The notes: generated by a model from the letters alone, not told the origin. Numbered from the stretch's first letter, positions 33,440 through 44,653 are shown. The stretch is DNA of 64,000 nt from Flavobacteriales bacterium (GCA_947470515.1 CANITF010000007.1:1-64000), one strand, 5' to 3'. Numbers and translations are program-made.

Positions 33440-34159
33440 ATGTATACAGATAAAAAAATAACTATAGCAATTGATGGCTATTCCTCTTGCGGAAAAAGTA
33501 CGCTAGCCAAAGCACTTGCTAAAAGACTAGGTTATATTTTTATTGATAGTGGCGCGATGTACAGAGGTGTTGCATTATACTGTATGCGGCATCAACTAAT
33601 TGTAGATGGAATACCATTAACGGATCAAATTGAAACCGCGCTATCACACATAAAACTTGCATTTATTTATAATGCTTCAACAGAGAAACACGATCTCTAT
33701 TTAAACGATGAAAATGTTGAAGAATTAATTCGAATGCCAGATGTCGCAGCGAATGTATCGCCTATTGCGACTGTTAAATGTGTTCGCGAAAAATTAGTGG
33801 CCGAACAACAAAAAATGGGTGAATTTGGAGGAATTGTAATGGACGGTAGAGACATTGGTTCAGTTGTTTTTCCAAATGCAGAATTAAAACTTTTTGTTAC
33901 TGCATCCCCCGAAATTCGAGCAGAAAGAAGGTTTAAGGAGCTTACTCAAAAAGGAGTCTCTGCTAATTTCAAAACCGTTCTTGCCAATTTAGTTGAAAGA
34001 GATTTAATTGATTCAACAAGGACAGAGAGTCCACTGATTCAAACAACGGATGCTATTTTTATTGATACTTCTCACCTTACGCCAACAGAACAACTCCAAC
34101 TTACATTAACGTTTGTTGATCAAGTTTTAGAAAACTGCAAAGATAAATCAAATTGTTAA
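33440..34159 (+). CDS. cmk: cytidylate kinase
   Basis: The chosen start is the ATG at 33440 (MYTDKKITIAIDG), for 239 residues; an upstream ATG at 33425 adds only five residues. The P-loop is GYSSCGKST (13-21). The substrate motifs are DSGAMYRG (about 37-44) and DGRDIGSVVFPNA (about 137-149). The large NMP-binding insert of bacterial Cmk is present, with KCVREKLVAEQQ. The enzyme phosphorylates CMP and dCMP for nucleotide synthesis. It stands alone between a terminator and the palindrome-controlled gene. Confidence 0.95.
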   Translation: MYTDKKITIAIDGYSSCGKSTLAKALAKRLGYIFIDSGAMYRGVALYCMRHQLIVDGIPLTDQIETALSHIKLAFIYNASTEKHDLYLNDENVEELIRMPDVAANVSPIATVKCVREKLVAEQQKMGEFGGIVMDGRDIGSVVFPNAELKLFVTASPEIRAERRFKELTQKGVSANFKTVLANLVERDLIDSTRTESPLIQTTDAIFIDTSHLTPTEQLQLTLTFVDQVLENCKDKSNC

Positions 34160-34205
34160 ATTTTTAAATTTTTCATTTAAAACACACATTTTTTTAGTAT
34201 TTTTA

Positions 34206-34225
34206 TGTATTATTTAAATAATACA
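34206..34225. promoter_or_regulatory. perfect 20-bp palindrome, probable operator
   Basis: TGTATTATTTAAATAATACA is its own reverse complement over all 20 bases and ends one base before the ATG at 34227. A dimeric regulator bound here would block translation start or transcription. The adjacent gene encodes a protein with a possible winged helix, so autoregulation is the simplest idea. Confidence 0.55.
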
Positions 34226-34226
34226 C

Positions 34227-34889
34227 ATGAGCTCAATTGGCAAAATCACCGAAGATTTAATAAATAGAAGTCCCTTTTTAAGAGAAGCAATGACAGATGA
34301 TTTAATCAATGTTTCTGCTTTGGCTCGCAAATTAAAGACCGAAATAGAAGACTTGGTTGGGAAAGAAGTGAACGAGGGAGCAATTGTAATGGCTATTAAA
34401 AGAATGACTCCCGGTTTATACCACCGATTGAATATTAAAATTACAAATGTTATGGGTGAATTAGGTGATTTCCTAGTTCGAAGTAATTTAGAAGATTTCA
34501 CATTCGAAAATTCGGATGCATTCAAAGCAAAACAGACTGAATTAATAGAGGAGATAAATAAAGACAATGATACTTTTTTCACACTTTGTAAAGGCGTAAC
34601 GGAAACAACATTTATTGTTAGTTCGCAGCATTCTGATACAGTAAGTAGACTTTTCAAGAATGCCAAGTTAAAATCTCACACAAAAGATCTTGCATCTGTT
34701 ACCGTAAAACTTCCATCAATTAATACTGAGATTTATGGTATTTACTATTACATTTTGAAGCATTTGGCATGGGAAGGAATCAATATAAATGAGATTGTTT
34801 CAACATCAAATGAATTCACAGTCGTTGTAAAACAAGACGATGTTGACAAAGCGTTTAAAATCTTGATGCAATTAAAAAGAGGAAAATAA
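34227..34889 (+). CDS. putative winged-helix/ACT-like regulator
   Basis: A 220-residue protein of unknown family. The N-terminal part (about 1-65) has LINVSALARKLKTEIEDLVG and KEVNEGAIVMAIKRM, which looks like a winged-helix fold. The C-terminal 80 residues look like an aspartokinase-type ACT domain: a NTEIYGIYYYILKHLAWEGI helix, NINEIVSTSNEFTVVVKQDDVDKAF and a terminal helix. No kinase core is present. ACT domains often bind amino acids, so an amino-acid-sensing regulator is plausible but not shown. It is monocistronic with a perfect palindrome at its start. Confidence 0.5.
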   Translation: MSSIGKITEDLINRSPFLREAMTDDLINVSALARKLKTEIEDLVGKEVNEGAIVMAIKRMTPGLYHRLNIKITNVMGELGDFLVRSNLEDFTFENSDAFKAKQTELIEEINKDNDTFFTLCKGVTETTFIVSSQHSDTVSRLFKNAKLKSHTKDLASVTVKLPSINTEIYGIYYYILKHLAWEGININEIVSTSNEFTVVVKQDDVDKAFKILMQLKRGK

Positions 34890-34895
34890 AACGAA

Positions 34896-35636
34896 TCAAT
34901 TCGCGTCTATTAAATCTCCTTTTCCATATCGATTAAATATAATTAAAGATGGGATTCCTTTATAATAAATATCGCCATCTAAATCTGTTTCAGATTTGAA
35001 TTTTACATTATTAGCATTTACTTTAACGTATCCCTGCGTGTTGGATATCACTGTTAAAGAATCAATAATCTTAAGTCCATAAGTATTACAAAAACCATTA
35101 CTTCGCACATTCAAATTAGCATAATTAACGGTTCCATTGAAGGTAAAATCTCCCCATCCATGACTCACAGTTGCATAAATTGCATTAGCATTAAAATTCA
35201 AAGTAACCGGACCTGCACCATCTCTTATTAAAAAAGTCATCCAATTAAATTGCAGTGTATCCTTATTTGTAAGTGATTCAGTTCCTTCAAAATGGATGTT
35301 AATTAATTCAATAAAATGAATTTCAACTTTGACTTTCTTCTTGTAGGATCTTAGAAAATTACACTTATTAGTATTACTAATATCCAATAGCCCGCCATTA
35401 ACATCAATTAGAACAAAATTCAGTAAGTTTTTTCCACCTGTAAGTACAACTTTCTCAATCGTATCTTGCACTAAGACATATTCTAAATGTTCATGCAAAA
35501 ATAATTGATCAATTTGAGGTGTTAATACTTCTAAAACTGCGTCTTGTCCTGCCGATTTTACACACGCTCTATCTTCTGGTTTTGCGCACGAAAACAGCAA
35601 TAAAATACCACAAATAATACAAATCACGTGTTTCAT
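34896..35636 (-). CDS. lipoprotein with a head-GIN/DUF2807-like beta-helix
   Basis: A 246-residue lipoprotein: hydrophobic start, then LLFSC (Cys17). The body has strand repeats of the DUF2807 type: KVVLTGGKNLLNFVLID, INIHFEGTESLTNKD, VSHGWGDFTFNGTVNYANLNVRSNG and SLTVISNTQGYVKVNANNV. In Bacteroidota such proteins are envelope-attached with no known activity. Its start overlaps the stop of the deacylase gene by 4 bp, so the two are co-translated and may work in the same place. Confidence 0.65.
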   Translation of the reverse strand: MKHVICIICGILLLFSCAKPEDRACVKSAGQDAVLEVLTPQIDQLFLHEHLEYVLVQDTIEKVVLTGGKNLLNFVLIDVNGGLLDISNTNKCNFLRSYKKKVKVEIHFIELINIHFEGTESLTNKDTLQFNWMTFLIRDGAGPVTLNFNANAIYATVSHGWGDFTFNGTVNYANLNVRSNGFCNTYGLKIIDSLTVISNTQGYVKVNANNVKFKSETDLDGDIYYKGIPSLIIFNRYGKGDLIDAN

Positions 35637-36718
35637 TTCTTTGACCTATAATTAAATGTATAACCAAATCCCCATTCAACATAATCCGCTCTTGCCCAAT
35701 GCGATTTCAATACAACTTGAGCATTCAGACCATTCTTGAAATAATAGCGCATTCCAACTCGATGGTAGAAATAATCTTCAGGTTGATATTTATCCTTAAT
35801 ATAAACTCCCATTCCAATTGTCAAATGAAATTGATCTAATGGCAAAAGATATCCAGTGTATAAGCCCAATTGCAAAATATCCCATTGGCTTTTAGTGATT
35901 TCCGATTTATATTTCATAATAATTTGTTTCGATATAATATCAAAAGCTCCTTCAAATCCTACTTTTGGTTTATCAAACCACCTAACATGAGCACTTAATG
36001 CAAATACTGGGTATTTTTTTTGTCCTGTTGGAAAGATTTCTTTTACAGAACCTATAGCCGTGACTCCGAACAACCATTCCTTAAAAGGAACAGCATTTGG
36101 TCGGAGAATTGAATCAAACTGTATCTTTCTAATCGTTCTTGCATAACCTAAAGATAGGTAGGGTAAATTGACTCCTAGATTAGGAACTTTAATTGCTCCA
36201 TTACTAAAATGCGTTAAATCTAGTCCAAGTGAAACTTTATTTCTATTAAAAATAAAATAACTCTTCAAACCAAAACAAATAATTGTATTAAAATGTGTAC
36301 TCATCGCCACATTTTTAGGATTTAATAGTGGGTCATACACTTTTGTACCATAGCCCAGTCCTGAACCTAATTTACCAACGAATTCATAATGTTTAGTTTT
36401 GATAAAAGGAAATTCTATAAAACTATAAGCGCCCCAAAAAGTTCCTAATATTTCATTATTTCCGACTGAACCTCCAAATAAAGTTGCTCCAACAATTGGA
36501 TAACGACATGCTTTATGCCATTTTTTTCGACCTTTCGTTTGAAAAAACACTGATAATTCACTAGCATAAGATTGATTTTGAGCTAAATGCCCCATGACAC
36601 CTCGATGAGCAGCCAGAAAACCAACTTTTTGTCTATAATCAAGCCCCCACTCTATCTTAGATTGAGACAAAGAGCTAAATGCAACAAACAGTGCTATGAA
36701 AAGAAATACTTTTTTCAT
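35633..36718 (-). CDS. PagL-like lipid A deacylase / acyloxyacyl hydrolase family
   Basis: A 361-residue outer-membrane protein with a signal peptide ending near residue 19 (SSLSQ). The catalytic motif of the PagL-type deacylase fold is visible as THFSNGAIKVPN (His and Ser), preceded by GLDLTHFSNG strands and followed by NLGVNLPYLSLGYAR. The rest is a barrel with aromatic strands. PagL removes the 3-O-acyl chain of lipid A; here the extra length suggests a wider barrel. It is transcribed away from mazG and coupled to the lipoprotein gene. Confidence 0.75.
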   Translation of the reverse strand: MKKVFLFIALFVAFSSLSQSKIEWGLDYRQKVGFLAAHRGVMGHLAQNQSYASELSVFFQTKGRKKWHKACRYPIVGATLFGGSVGNNEILGTFWGAYSFIEFPFIKTKHYEFVGKLGSGLGYGTKVYDPLLNPKNVAMSTHFNTIICFGLKSYFIFNRNKVSLGLDLTHFSNGAIKVPNLGVNLPYLSLGYARTIRKIQFDSILRPNAVPFKEWLFGVTAIGSVKEIFPTGQKKYPVFALSAHVRWFDKPKVGFEGAFDIISKQIIMKYKSEITKSQWDILQLGLYTGYLLPLDQFHLTIGMGVYIKDKYQPEDYFYHRVGMRYYFKNGLNAQVVLKSHWARADYVEWGFGYTFNYRSKK

Positions 36719-36743
36719 TCAGTTACAAAAGTAATCAAATGAC

Positions 36744-36771
36744 TTTGACAAATAAAAAAATTCTACTTTTG
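36744..36771 (+). promoter_or_regulatory. mazG promoter
   Basis: TTTG at 36744-36747 and TACTTTTG at 36764-36771, 16 bp apart, match the Bacteroidota TTTG/TAnnTTTG pattern. The ATG follows 11 bp later at 36783. The spacing is somewhat short. Confidence 0.5.
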
Positions 36772-36782
36772 ATAAAAAAAGA

Positions 36783-37553
36783 ATGGACGAAAGACTTATT
36801 GCATTTGAACGCTTATTGAACATCATGGATGAATTGCGTGAGAAGTGTCCATGGGATAAAAAGCAAACATTTGAGACACTTCGTCCATTGACAATTGAAG
36901 AAACCTATGAATTAGCTGATGCTATTACAGACAAAGACTTAGCGTCAATAAAAGGTGAAATCGGCGATTTGTTTTTACACATGGTTTTTTATTGCAAATT
37001 AGGCGAGGAACAAAAAGTTTTTGATGTCACGTCTGTTTTAAATGCTATTTGCGAAAAATTAATCACGCGTCACCCACATATTTATGGTGATGTTGTTGCT
37101 GAATCTGAGGAAGAAGTTAAGAATAATTGGGAAAAAATAAAATTAAAGGAAGGCAGAAAATCTGTTTTGGAAGGCGTCCCCTCATCACTTCCAGCAATGG
37201 TGAAAGCGAGTAGAATTCAAGAAAAAGTCAAAGGAATAGGTTTTGAGTGGGACAACAAAGAGGAAGTTTGGGATAAAGTGAAGGAAGAATTAGAGGAGTT
37301 TTACCAAGAACAACAAAAGAATTCTAAAGAGATGGAAGATGAATTCGGCGATGTTCTTTTTTCGTTAATTAATTACGCTCGCTTCGTAAATATTAATCCT
37401 GAAAATGCTTTAGCCAAGACGAATACAAAATTTATAAATCGCTTCAAGTTAATGGAAGAACTAATTTTAAAAGATCAAAAAGGAATAGAGAATTTGACTC
37501 TTTCAGAAATGGATGTCTATTGGGATATAGCAAAAAAACAACTTCGCAAATAA
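36783..37553 (+). CDS. mazG: MazG nucleoside triphosphate pyrophosphohydrolase
   Basis: A 256-residue all-alpha NTP pyrophosphohydrolase with two MazG repeats. The first (about 17-105) opens with LREKCPWDKKQTFETLRPLTIEETYEL and carries the metal-binding Glu residues in EETYELADAI and EIGDLFLHMV. The second (about 160-245) has EEVWDKVKEELEEFYQEQ and DEFGDVLFSLINYARF. The enzyme converts NTPs to NMPs and lowers abnormal nucleotides and (p)ppGpp. Length is normal. Confidence 0.95.
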   Translation: MDERLIAFERLLNIMDELREKCPWDKKQTFETLRPLTIEETYELADAITDKDLASIKGEIGDLFLHMVFYCKLGEEQKVFDVTSVLNAICEKLITRHPHIYGDVVAESEEEVKNNWEKIKLKEGRKSVLEGVPSSLPAMVKASRIQEKVKGIGFEWDNKEEVWDKVKEELEEFYQEQQKNSKEMEDEFGDVLFSLINYARFVNINPENALAKTNTKFINRFKLMEELILKDQKGIENLTLSEMDVYWDIAKKQLRK

Positions 37554-37660
37554 AACCTTTCACTATATAATCCCTACCATTTAAATAGTTTTGCAGTCAA
37601 GTCTTCTTCAATTGGCAAGAAAGTTTTATCTTCGAGGACTAGAAATGAACTGTTAACTTT

Positions 37661-40009
37661 ATGAAATTATTTTACTTTCTCCTTTTCAACCTTTGCTTCG
37701 TCGGAATTGCTCACTCACAAGACTATACAGTAAGAGGGTTTATCCGCGATAAATCAAACAGCGAAGTTGTTGGCTTTCAAAAATTACGACTTTTAAAAAG
37801 TGCTGATAGTTCATTTGTGACTGGTGCTGTGACAGATGTTGACGGTTATTTTAGTTTTCCTAAATTGAATAAGGGATCGTATATTTTAAAGGCTGACAAT
37901 GCGGCTTATAAAAGTTTCATTCAAAATATTGAAATTACTGAGGTCAAAGGGATTTTGGATGTCAACATTTATTTTGAGAAAAAAAATAATGTCAAGGAAA
38001 TGGGTGAAGTTACCATTGTCGCTGAAGGAAATAACAAAAAGACTGAGGTATTGATTTCACAAATCAAACTGGATAAAAAGGGATTAGAAAGAATTCCAAG
38101 TATGGGTGCTGAAAATGATATTGTAGGTGCTTTATCCGTGACTCCTGGAATTATTACAACTGGTGATCAAGGAGGTCAGTTATACGTTCGAGGAGGAACA
38201 CCAATTCAAAATAAGGTATTGCTTGATGGAATGACGATCTACAATCCGTTTCACTCAATAGGATTTTTCTCAGTTTTTGAAACTGAATTGGTTAAAAATG
38301 TAGATGTTTATACGGGAGGATTTGACGCGAAATATGGAGGGAGAATTTCATCTGTTATGGACATTTCTTATAGAGATGGTAACCGTAATGATTTTGGTGG
38401 AAAAGTTTCTGTGTCTCCTTTTTTAGCGAAATTGGTTTTGGAAGGACCGATCGGAAGCAGAAAAGGAAAAGATAGTATTCCTAGTCCTGTTTCCTATGTA
38501 TTATCAGCAAAGCATAGTTTATTGGATTACACTTCAAAAACAGTGTATCCGTCAATTAATGATGGAAATGGCCTACCATTTAATTTTACTGATTTATATG
38601 GTAAAGTAACTGTCAATAGCAAAGGGGGATCAAAATTTAGTGTTTTTGGTTTCCATAATCAAGATTCTGTGAATTATAATGTTGCGGATTTGGATTGGAA
38701 AGCTTCTGGAGGTGGAATGAATTTTTTATTAGTTCCGAGTAGCACTCCAATGATGATAAAAGGTCATGTTAATGGTAGTTCTTATGAAACAACGTTTGTC
38801 GAGGAGGCTACTGAACCAAGAACAAGTAAAATTGGTGGTTTTGATTTAGGTTTTGATTTTACACGTTTTTTGAGAAAAGAAAGTGAAATGAACTACGGTT
38901 TAAATTTTAGTGGATTTAATACGTCATTTGTTACCTATAATGAGGCAAAGCGTAAAATTGAAGCTACAAATTTCTCAACCGAAATAGGCGCTTATGCTAA
39001 TTGCCGCTTGGTTAGAAACAGATGGGTTATACAACCAAGCCTTAGAGCTCAAGTATATGCATCACTTGGAACAATTTCATTAGAACCTCGTTTTGGAGCG
39101 AAATACAATGCAACAGAAAAGTTGAGATTTAAATTATCTGGAGGCCGTTTTTCTCAAAACTTTACATCTGCTTCATCTGATAAAGATATTGTGAACTTAT
39201 TTAATGGGTTACTTTCAGCTCCAAGCAATGTGCAAACTTCATTTGTAAACCAATATCAAAATGAAAAAGTAATTAAGAATGGAATTCAATATGCTTGGCA
39301 TGCTATTATCGGTGCTGAATACGATTTAGCGAAAAATTTGATGATTAATGTCGAAGGATATTATAAATATTTCTCTCAATTAAGTAATATTAACCAAAAC
39401 AAGTTATATGAAGATGTAGCTCAATTCTCTCAAATTGATGACGTTTTCAAAAAAGATTTTATTATTGAGGATGGTGTTTCTTGGGGAGTTGATGTTTTGA
39501 TAAAATATAGTAAACAACGCTTGTTTTTATGGGGTGTTTATTCATACGGACATTCAACACGTTGGGATGGATTTACAATCTACAACCCTGTTTTTGATAG
39601 ACGACATAATGTCAATTTAGTTGGAACATATTTGTTTGGTGAGAAAAAAGACTTAGAACTTAGTGTCCGATGGAACTTAGGATCAGGGCTTCCATTCACC
39701 CCTACAGCAGGTTTTTACCAAGGGAATAATTTTGCTGGTGGAGTTACAACAGATTATACAACGGCAAATCCATCAACCGTATCGACTTTGTTAGGAAGTT
39801 TCAATAGTAATAGATTACCATATTATCACCGACTTGACATTACTGTTAAAAAACGATTTACGTTTAAAAACGAAGATGTAATTGAAATAATTGGGAGTAT
39901 TACGAATGTTTACGATAGACGCAATATCTTTTATGTGAACAGAATCACAAGTGAAAAAATATACCAATTTCCAATTTTACCAAGTTTAGGAATAAGTTAT
40001 AAGTTTTAA
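37661..40009 (+). CDS. TonB-dependent receptor
   Basis: A 782-residue outer-membrane receptor. A signal peptide ends near residue 20 (AHSQ). A carboxypeptidase-regulatory-like domain (about 21-110) is followed by the plug (about 125-235; GALSVTPGIITTGDQGGQLYVRGG, then NKVLLDGMTIYNP and VYTGGFDAKYGGRISSVMDI). A barrel of over 500 residues ends in LGISYKF. The plug is complete and typical. The ligand is unknown and no SusD-like partner follows, so carbohydrate uptake of the SusCD kind is unlikely. Confidence 0.92.
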   Translation: MKLFYFLLFNLCFVGIAHSQDYTVRGFIRDKSNSEVVGFQKLRLLKSADSSFVTGAVTDVDGYFSFPKLNKGSYILKADNAAYKSFIQNIEITEVKGILDVNIYFEKKNNVKEMGEVTIVAEGNNKKTEVLISQIKLDKKGLERIPSMGAENDIVGALSVTPGIITTGDQGGQLYVRGGTPIQNKVLLDGMTIYNPFHSIGFFSVFETELVKNVDVYTGGFDAKYGGRISSVMDISYRDGNRNDFGGKVSVSPFLAKLVLEGPIGSRKGKDSIPSPVSYVLSAKHSLLDYTSKTVYPSINDGNGLPFNFTDLYGKVTVNSKGGSKFSVFGFHNQDSVNYNVADLDWKASGGGMNFLLVPSSTPMMIKGHVNGSSYETTFVEEATEPRTSKIGGFDLGFDFTRFLRKESEMNYGLNFSGFNTSFVTYNEAKRKIEATNFSTEIGAYANCRLVRNRWVIQPSLRAQVYASLGTISLEPRFGAKYNATEKLRFKLSGGRFSQNFTSASSDKDIVNLFNGLLSAPSNVQTSFVNQYQNEKVIKNGIQYAWHAIIGAEYDLAKNLMINVEGYYKYFSQLSNINQNKLYEDVAQFSQIDDVFKKDFIIEDGVSWGVDVLIKYSKQRLFLWGVYSYGHSTRWDGFTIYNPVFDRRHNVNLVGTYLFGEKKDLELSVRWNLGSGLPFTPTAGFYQGNNFAGGVTTDYTTANPSTVSTLLGSFNSNRLPYYHRLDITVKKRFTFKNEDVIEIIGSITNVYDRRNIFYVNRITSEKIYQFPILPSLGISYKF

Positions 40010-40096
40010 AACAAAGGAAAAAGGACCTTCGACCCTTCGATAAACTCAGGAGAGTGCAGCTCAGGTACCTTTTTACTTTTTACTTATACCTTTTTG
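40010..40096. repeat. intergenic element with purine and TTTTTAC arms
   Basis: AAGGAAAAAGGACC and GGTACCTTTTTACTTTTTAC flank a centre with CTTCGATAAACTCAGG (40035-40050). It has the same arm layout as 29497-29616 but a different core. Confidence 0.5.
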
Positions 40097-40099
40097 AGC

Positions 40100-41809
40100 T
40101 TACTTCATCCAAGCATTCAATGCGCTTTTTTGAGAATTATTTGGCAATACAACTTCAGTGATTGTATATTCTGAATAGAAATTACGGTTTACTTCTGGGA
40201 GTGTTAATTCCATCAATTTCCCAGCACGAATAATTGAAATATTCTTCGGAGAATGATCAACAAATAGCAGCCATTTTTCCAATTCTCCTTGACACATAAA
40301 ACTATTTACAGCAATTATTTCATCCCCAATCATCATTCCACCAAGATCGGCTGGACCACCAGGATACATTGCTGAAACGAGAAAATTATTCCCGTTTTGC
40401 ACTACTTTAAACCCTAATCTACTAGCAGTATATGCTTTAGCTGGAACTTGTTTCATTTCCAATCCTAAATAGTCAAAACTTTGAGTCAAGATTGCTTCAT
40501 ACGGATTTGTACCGTGAACAAATTCTTTGAAAAAAGTACTAAATGAAATTCCTGATATATTTTCAAGTTCTTTCATATAAGCTTCTTCAGATACACCTTT
40601 TCCATTCAAAGCATATTGAAAATACAAGCTTTTCATTACATCATCCAAACTAGATTTGTTATTGGTAGCTCTAAGAATCATTACATCCGTTACAAAAGCT
40701 AACAAACACCCTTCTGTATAAATTGATACTTTTCTTCCAGGTGTTCCAGGGACATACCCGTCCAACCACGTATCAAATGATGAATCTCCAACAGAATAAT
40801 TGAAACGAGCATGGTTATCAAAATGCTTTTGCAATTGCGCATTCATTTCTAACAAGTAGTTAGGTAAATCAAAAAAAGCACTTTTCAATAAAAACAAATC
40901 ACCCATATAGGTTGTAATACCTTCGCAAATATATCCTAATCGTGAATAATTCTCTTTTGTATAGTCATACGGAAACATTTCAATTGGTCGGATTGCTTTA
41001 ACATTCCAAGTGTGGTATAACTCATGGGACGAAACACCCATTAATTCTTTATATAATGGTCCAAAAAGGTCGTAAGTTGGTCCAAGCGTAATAACTGTTG
41101 ATTTACAATGTTCAACACCGTGATAAGCCTTAATTGGAAGTATTTGAAAAAGAAAATGATACTCACTCACTGGAAACTCAGTAAATTTTTCAATTTGCTT
41201 ATCTGAGAATGCTTTAAAATCTTTTTTAATTCTATCCCAGTCAACCTCTACGGCGCCATTAAACCATAAATGGAACAGTGTTTCACCAGATGTGTATGTA
41301 TCATGTTGCAGATTTTCAGAGCAAATAAAAGGTGAATCAGCCAATTCATCAAAATTATCGGCCAACAATACGTCTCCTTTTAGCGTCATTGAACTTGCTA
41401 CTTTCCAATTTGCGGGGATATTCAATGCCAAAGCAGTTGGTTGATCTACATGAGATTCATCATAAACACAGCAATTTACCGGATTCACATACAGTTGCTC
41501 TTTCGACAGAAACGTTGAACCCGCATTTAAATCAAACGCATAATAACTGTATTCTACTCGAATCGATTTTGTGTCTTTTGTATCTATTTCCCAAGCGTCT
41601 TTAAGGATTTTAGGTGCGTCAATACGTTTGTTTTGATCATTGTAAACTTTGAACCCTTTGATGTTTTTTGCAAAATTCCCCAATTCATATCTTCCCGGTC
41701 TCCAGCTTGGTAAACGTATAATTGTTGTGTCACCTAGCTCTTCAAATGTTGCTTTAATTTGAATATATTGCTGATTAGGGTTTTCAATGCTAAAAGAATA
41801 ATTTACCAT
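40100..41809 (-). CDS. M61 family metallopeptidase with PDZ domain
   Basis: A 569-residue peptidase related to glycyl aminopeptidase. An N-terminal beta-sandwich (about 1-180) with RLPSWRPGRYELGNFAKNI is followed by the thermolysin-like domain: zinc motif HELYH (262-266; catalytic Glu263) and the third ligand in YICEGITTYMGD (Glu297). The C-terminal part has a PDZ-like domain (about 465-540; SAMYPGGPADLGGMMIGDEIIAVN). No signal peptide is visible, so it is probably cytoplasmic. All active-site residues are in place. Confidence 0.92.
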   Translation of the reverse strand: MVNYSFSIENPNQQYIQIKATFEELGDTTIIRLPSWRPGRYELGNFAKNIKGFKVYNDQNKRIDAPKILKDAWEIDTKDTKSIRVEYSYYAFDLNAGSTFLSKEQLYVNPVNCCVYDESHVDQPTALALNIPANWKVASSMTLKGDVLLADNFDELADSPFICSENLQHDTYTSGETLFHLWFNGAVEVDWDRIKKDFKAFSDKQIEKFTEFPVSEYHFLFQILPIKAYHGVEHCKSTVITLGPTYDLFGPLYKELMGVSSHELYHTWNVKAIRPIEMFPYDYTKENYSRLGYICEGITTYMGDLFLLKSAFFDLPNYLLEMNAQLQKHFDNHARFNYSVGDSSFDTWLDGYVPGTPGRKVSIYTEGCLLAFVTDVMILRATNNKSSLDDVMKSLYFQYALNGKGVSEEAYMKELENISGISFSTFFKEFVHGTNPYEAILTQSFDYLGLEMKQVPAKAYTASRLGFKVVQNGNNFLVSAMYPGGPADLGGMMIGDEIIAVNSFMCQGELEKWLLFVDHSPKNISIIRAGKLMELTLPEVNRNFYSEYTITEVVLPNNSQKSALNAWMK

Positions 41810-41929
41810 GGTGTTTGATTCAAAAATTATTTGCAGACAAAATTACGAATTACAAATGATTTTAAATTATAGAAACAAACCACAAAGGCACAAAGTCCGT
41901 TTTCCTTTCATTTATTTTAAAATCCCAAA

Positions 41930-42814
41930 TTATGAATTATGAATTTCTGACATACATATTACATTATCGTGCTGAGGAAGTTGATCATTGCTGAGAATTT
42001 CAACAAGCTTAGATTTTCGTTCTTTTCCACCTTTCAATTTATAAAAACGATAATTGCCTAATGACTTTATCATTTCAACAAGTTGAGCCCCATAATCATG
42101 CAAATTTTCCCTTATTTCAGAAAACTCAACAATAAGTATTGGCTGATATTTTTTAATAGTTTCACTCGCTCCTTCTAATACTTCCAATTCAAAACCTTCT
42201 ACATCAATTTTAATGACTTTTGGAATTAAATTACTAGGAATCTTATTATCTAATTGATGAATTTCAATATCAAAAGCAACTGAATCGTTTGTTTTCACAA
42301 TCAAAGAAGCTCCACCTCTATTGATTTGCCAATTGTCGTAAATTTTTGTTTGGCCTTCTTCTGAACCCAATGCATATTGACAAACTTGAATATTCATCAA
42401 TTGATTTAATTGAATATTCTCATTTAACAATTCAGCCGTCTTGGGATGCGCTTCATACGCTAAAACTTGACCTTCATTACCAACGCAATTCGAAGCAAAA
42501 ATTGACATAAGTCCTATATTAGCACCAACATCCACAAAACAATCTCCTTTTCTAAGATTCGCTTGTAAAAAGGCTAAAATTCCTTTTTCGTATGTTCCAG
42601 TTTCGTGCAAACTTAATTCTACACCAGAATCTTCGGACGGATTGATTCGCAACAAAAAATCATGGTTCGTTTTTAGGATATAAGATTCCGTTGTTTTAGG
42701 ATCAGAAAGCAACCATTTCGGAAGTAAAATAGATAATTTCCGAAATCCTTTAACATCAATATCTCGGATGAAGCTAATCAACCGATGACGCAAAGGAAAA
42801 CTCTTATAAATCAC
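41930..42814 (-). CDS. FkbM-family methyltransferase
   Basis: A 294-residue SAM-dependent methyltransferase. Motif I is FVDVGANIGLMSIFA near residues 93-107, the acidic strand end is AYEAHPKT, and the FkbM region has KVIKIDVEGFELEVLEGA. The family O-methylates sugars, polyketides and other small molecules; the substrate cannot be told. It lies 15 bp downstream of the ABC-F gene in the same direction, without functional link. Confidence 0.85.
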   Translation of the reverse strand: MIYKSFPLRHRLISFIRDIDVKGFRKLSILLPKWLLSDPKTTESYILKTNHDFLLRINPSEDSGVELSLHETGTYEKGILAFLQANLRKGDCFVDVGANIGLMSIFASNCVGNEGQVLAYEAHPKTAELLNENIQLNQLMNIQVCQYALGSEEGQTKIYDNWQINRGGASLIVKTNDSVAFDIEIHQLDNKIPSNLIPKVIKIDVEGFELEVLEGASETIKKYQPILIVEFSEIRENLHDYGAQLVEMIKSLGNYRFYKLKGGKERKSKLVEILSNDQLPQHDNVICMSEIHNS

Positions 42815-42828
42815 TAAAATTGGATTAA

Positions 42829-44454
<1,626 letters not shown>

Positions 44455-44471
44455 TCACTCGAAATTTGGCG

Positions 44472-44479
44472 CAAAGATA
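44472..44479 (-). promoter_or_regulatory. -7 box of the ABC-F gene
   Basis: CAAAGATA on plus reads TATCTTTG on minus, a perfect -7 box, 20 bp before the start at 44451. An inverted-repeat element begins within 3 bp upstream, and no -33 TTG is seen. Confidence 0.45.
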
Positions 44480-44481
44480 GG

Positions 44482-44653
44482 TAATAGTTGCGAATTACGA
44501 GTTAATAGTTGCTAGTTAAATAGTTGCAAATTACTAGTTAAAGAAGTTGATAGTTAAATGAATTGCTAGTTACTAGTTAAATAGTTGCTTGTTATAAATG
44601 AACGTTTGATTTTCTCAATAACTTGCAACTCGTAATTAGCAACTAATAACTAT
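44482..44653. repeat. inverted-repeat element of the TAGTTGC family (A)
   Basis: The left arm TAATAGTTGCGAATTACGAG (from 44482) is repeated inverted at the right end (44627-44650: AACTCGTAATTAGCAACTAA). The interior has several more TAGTTGCTAGTTA-like units. No gene is present. Confidence 0.6.

Noticed and set aside
34227-34889. Aspartate kinase
   Set aside because: Only the ACT-like part is similar; the kinase domain is missing altogether.
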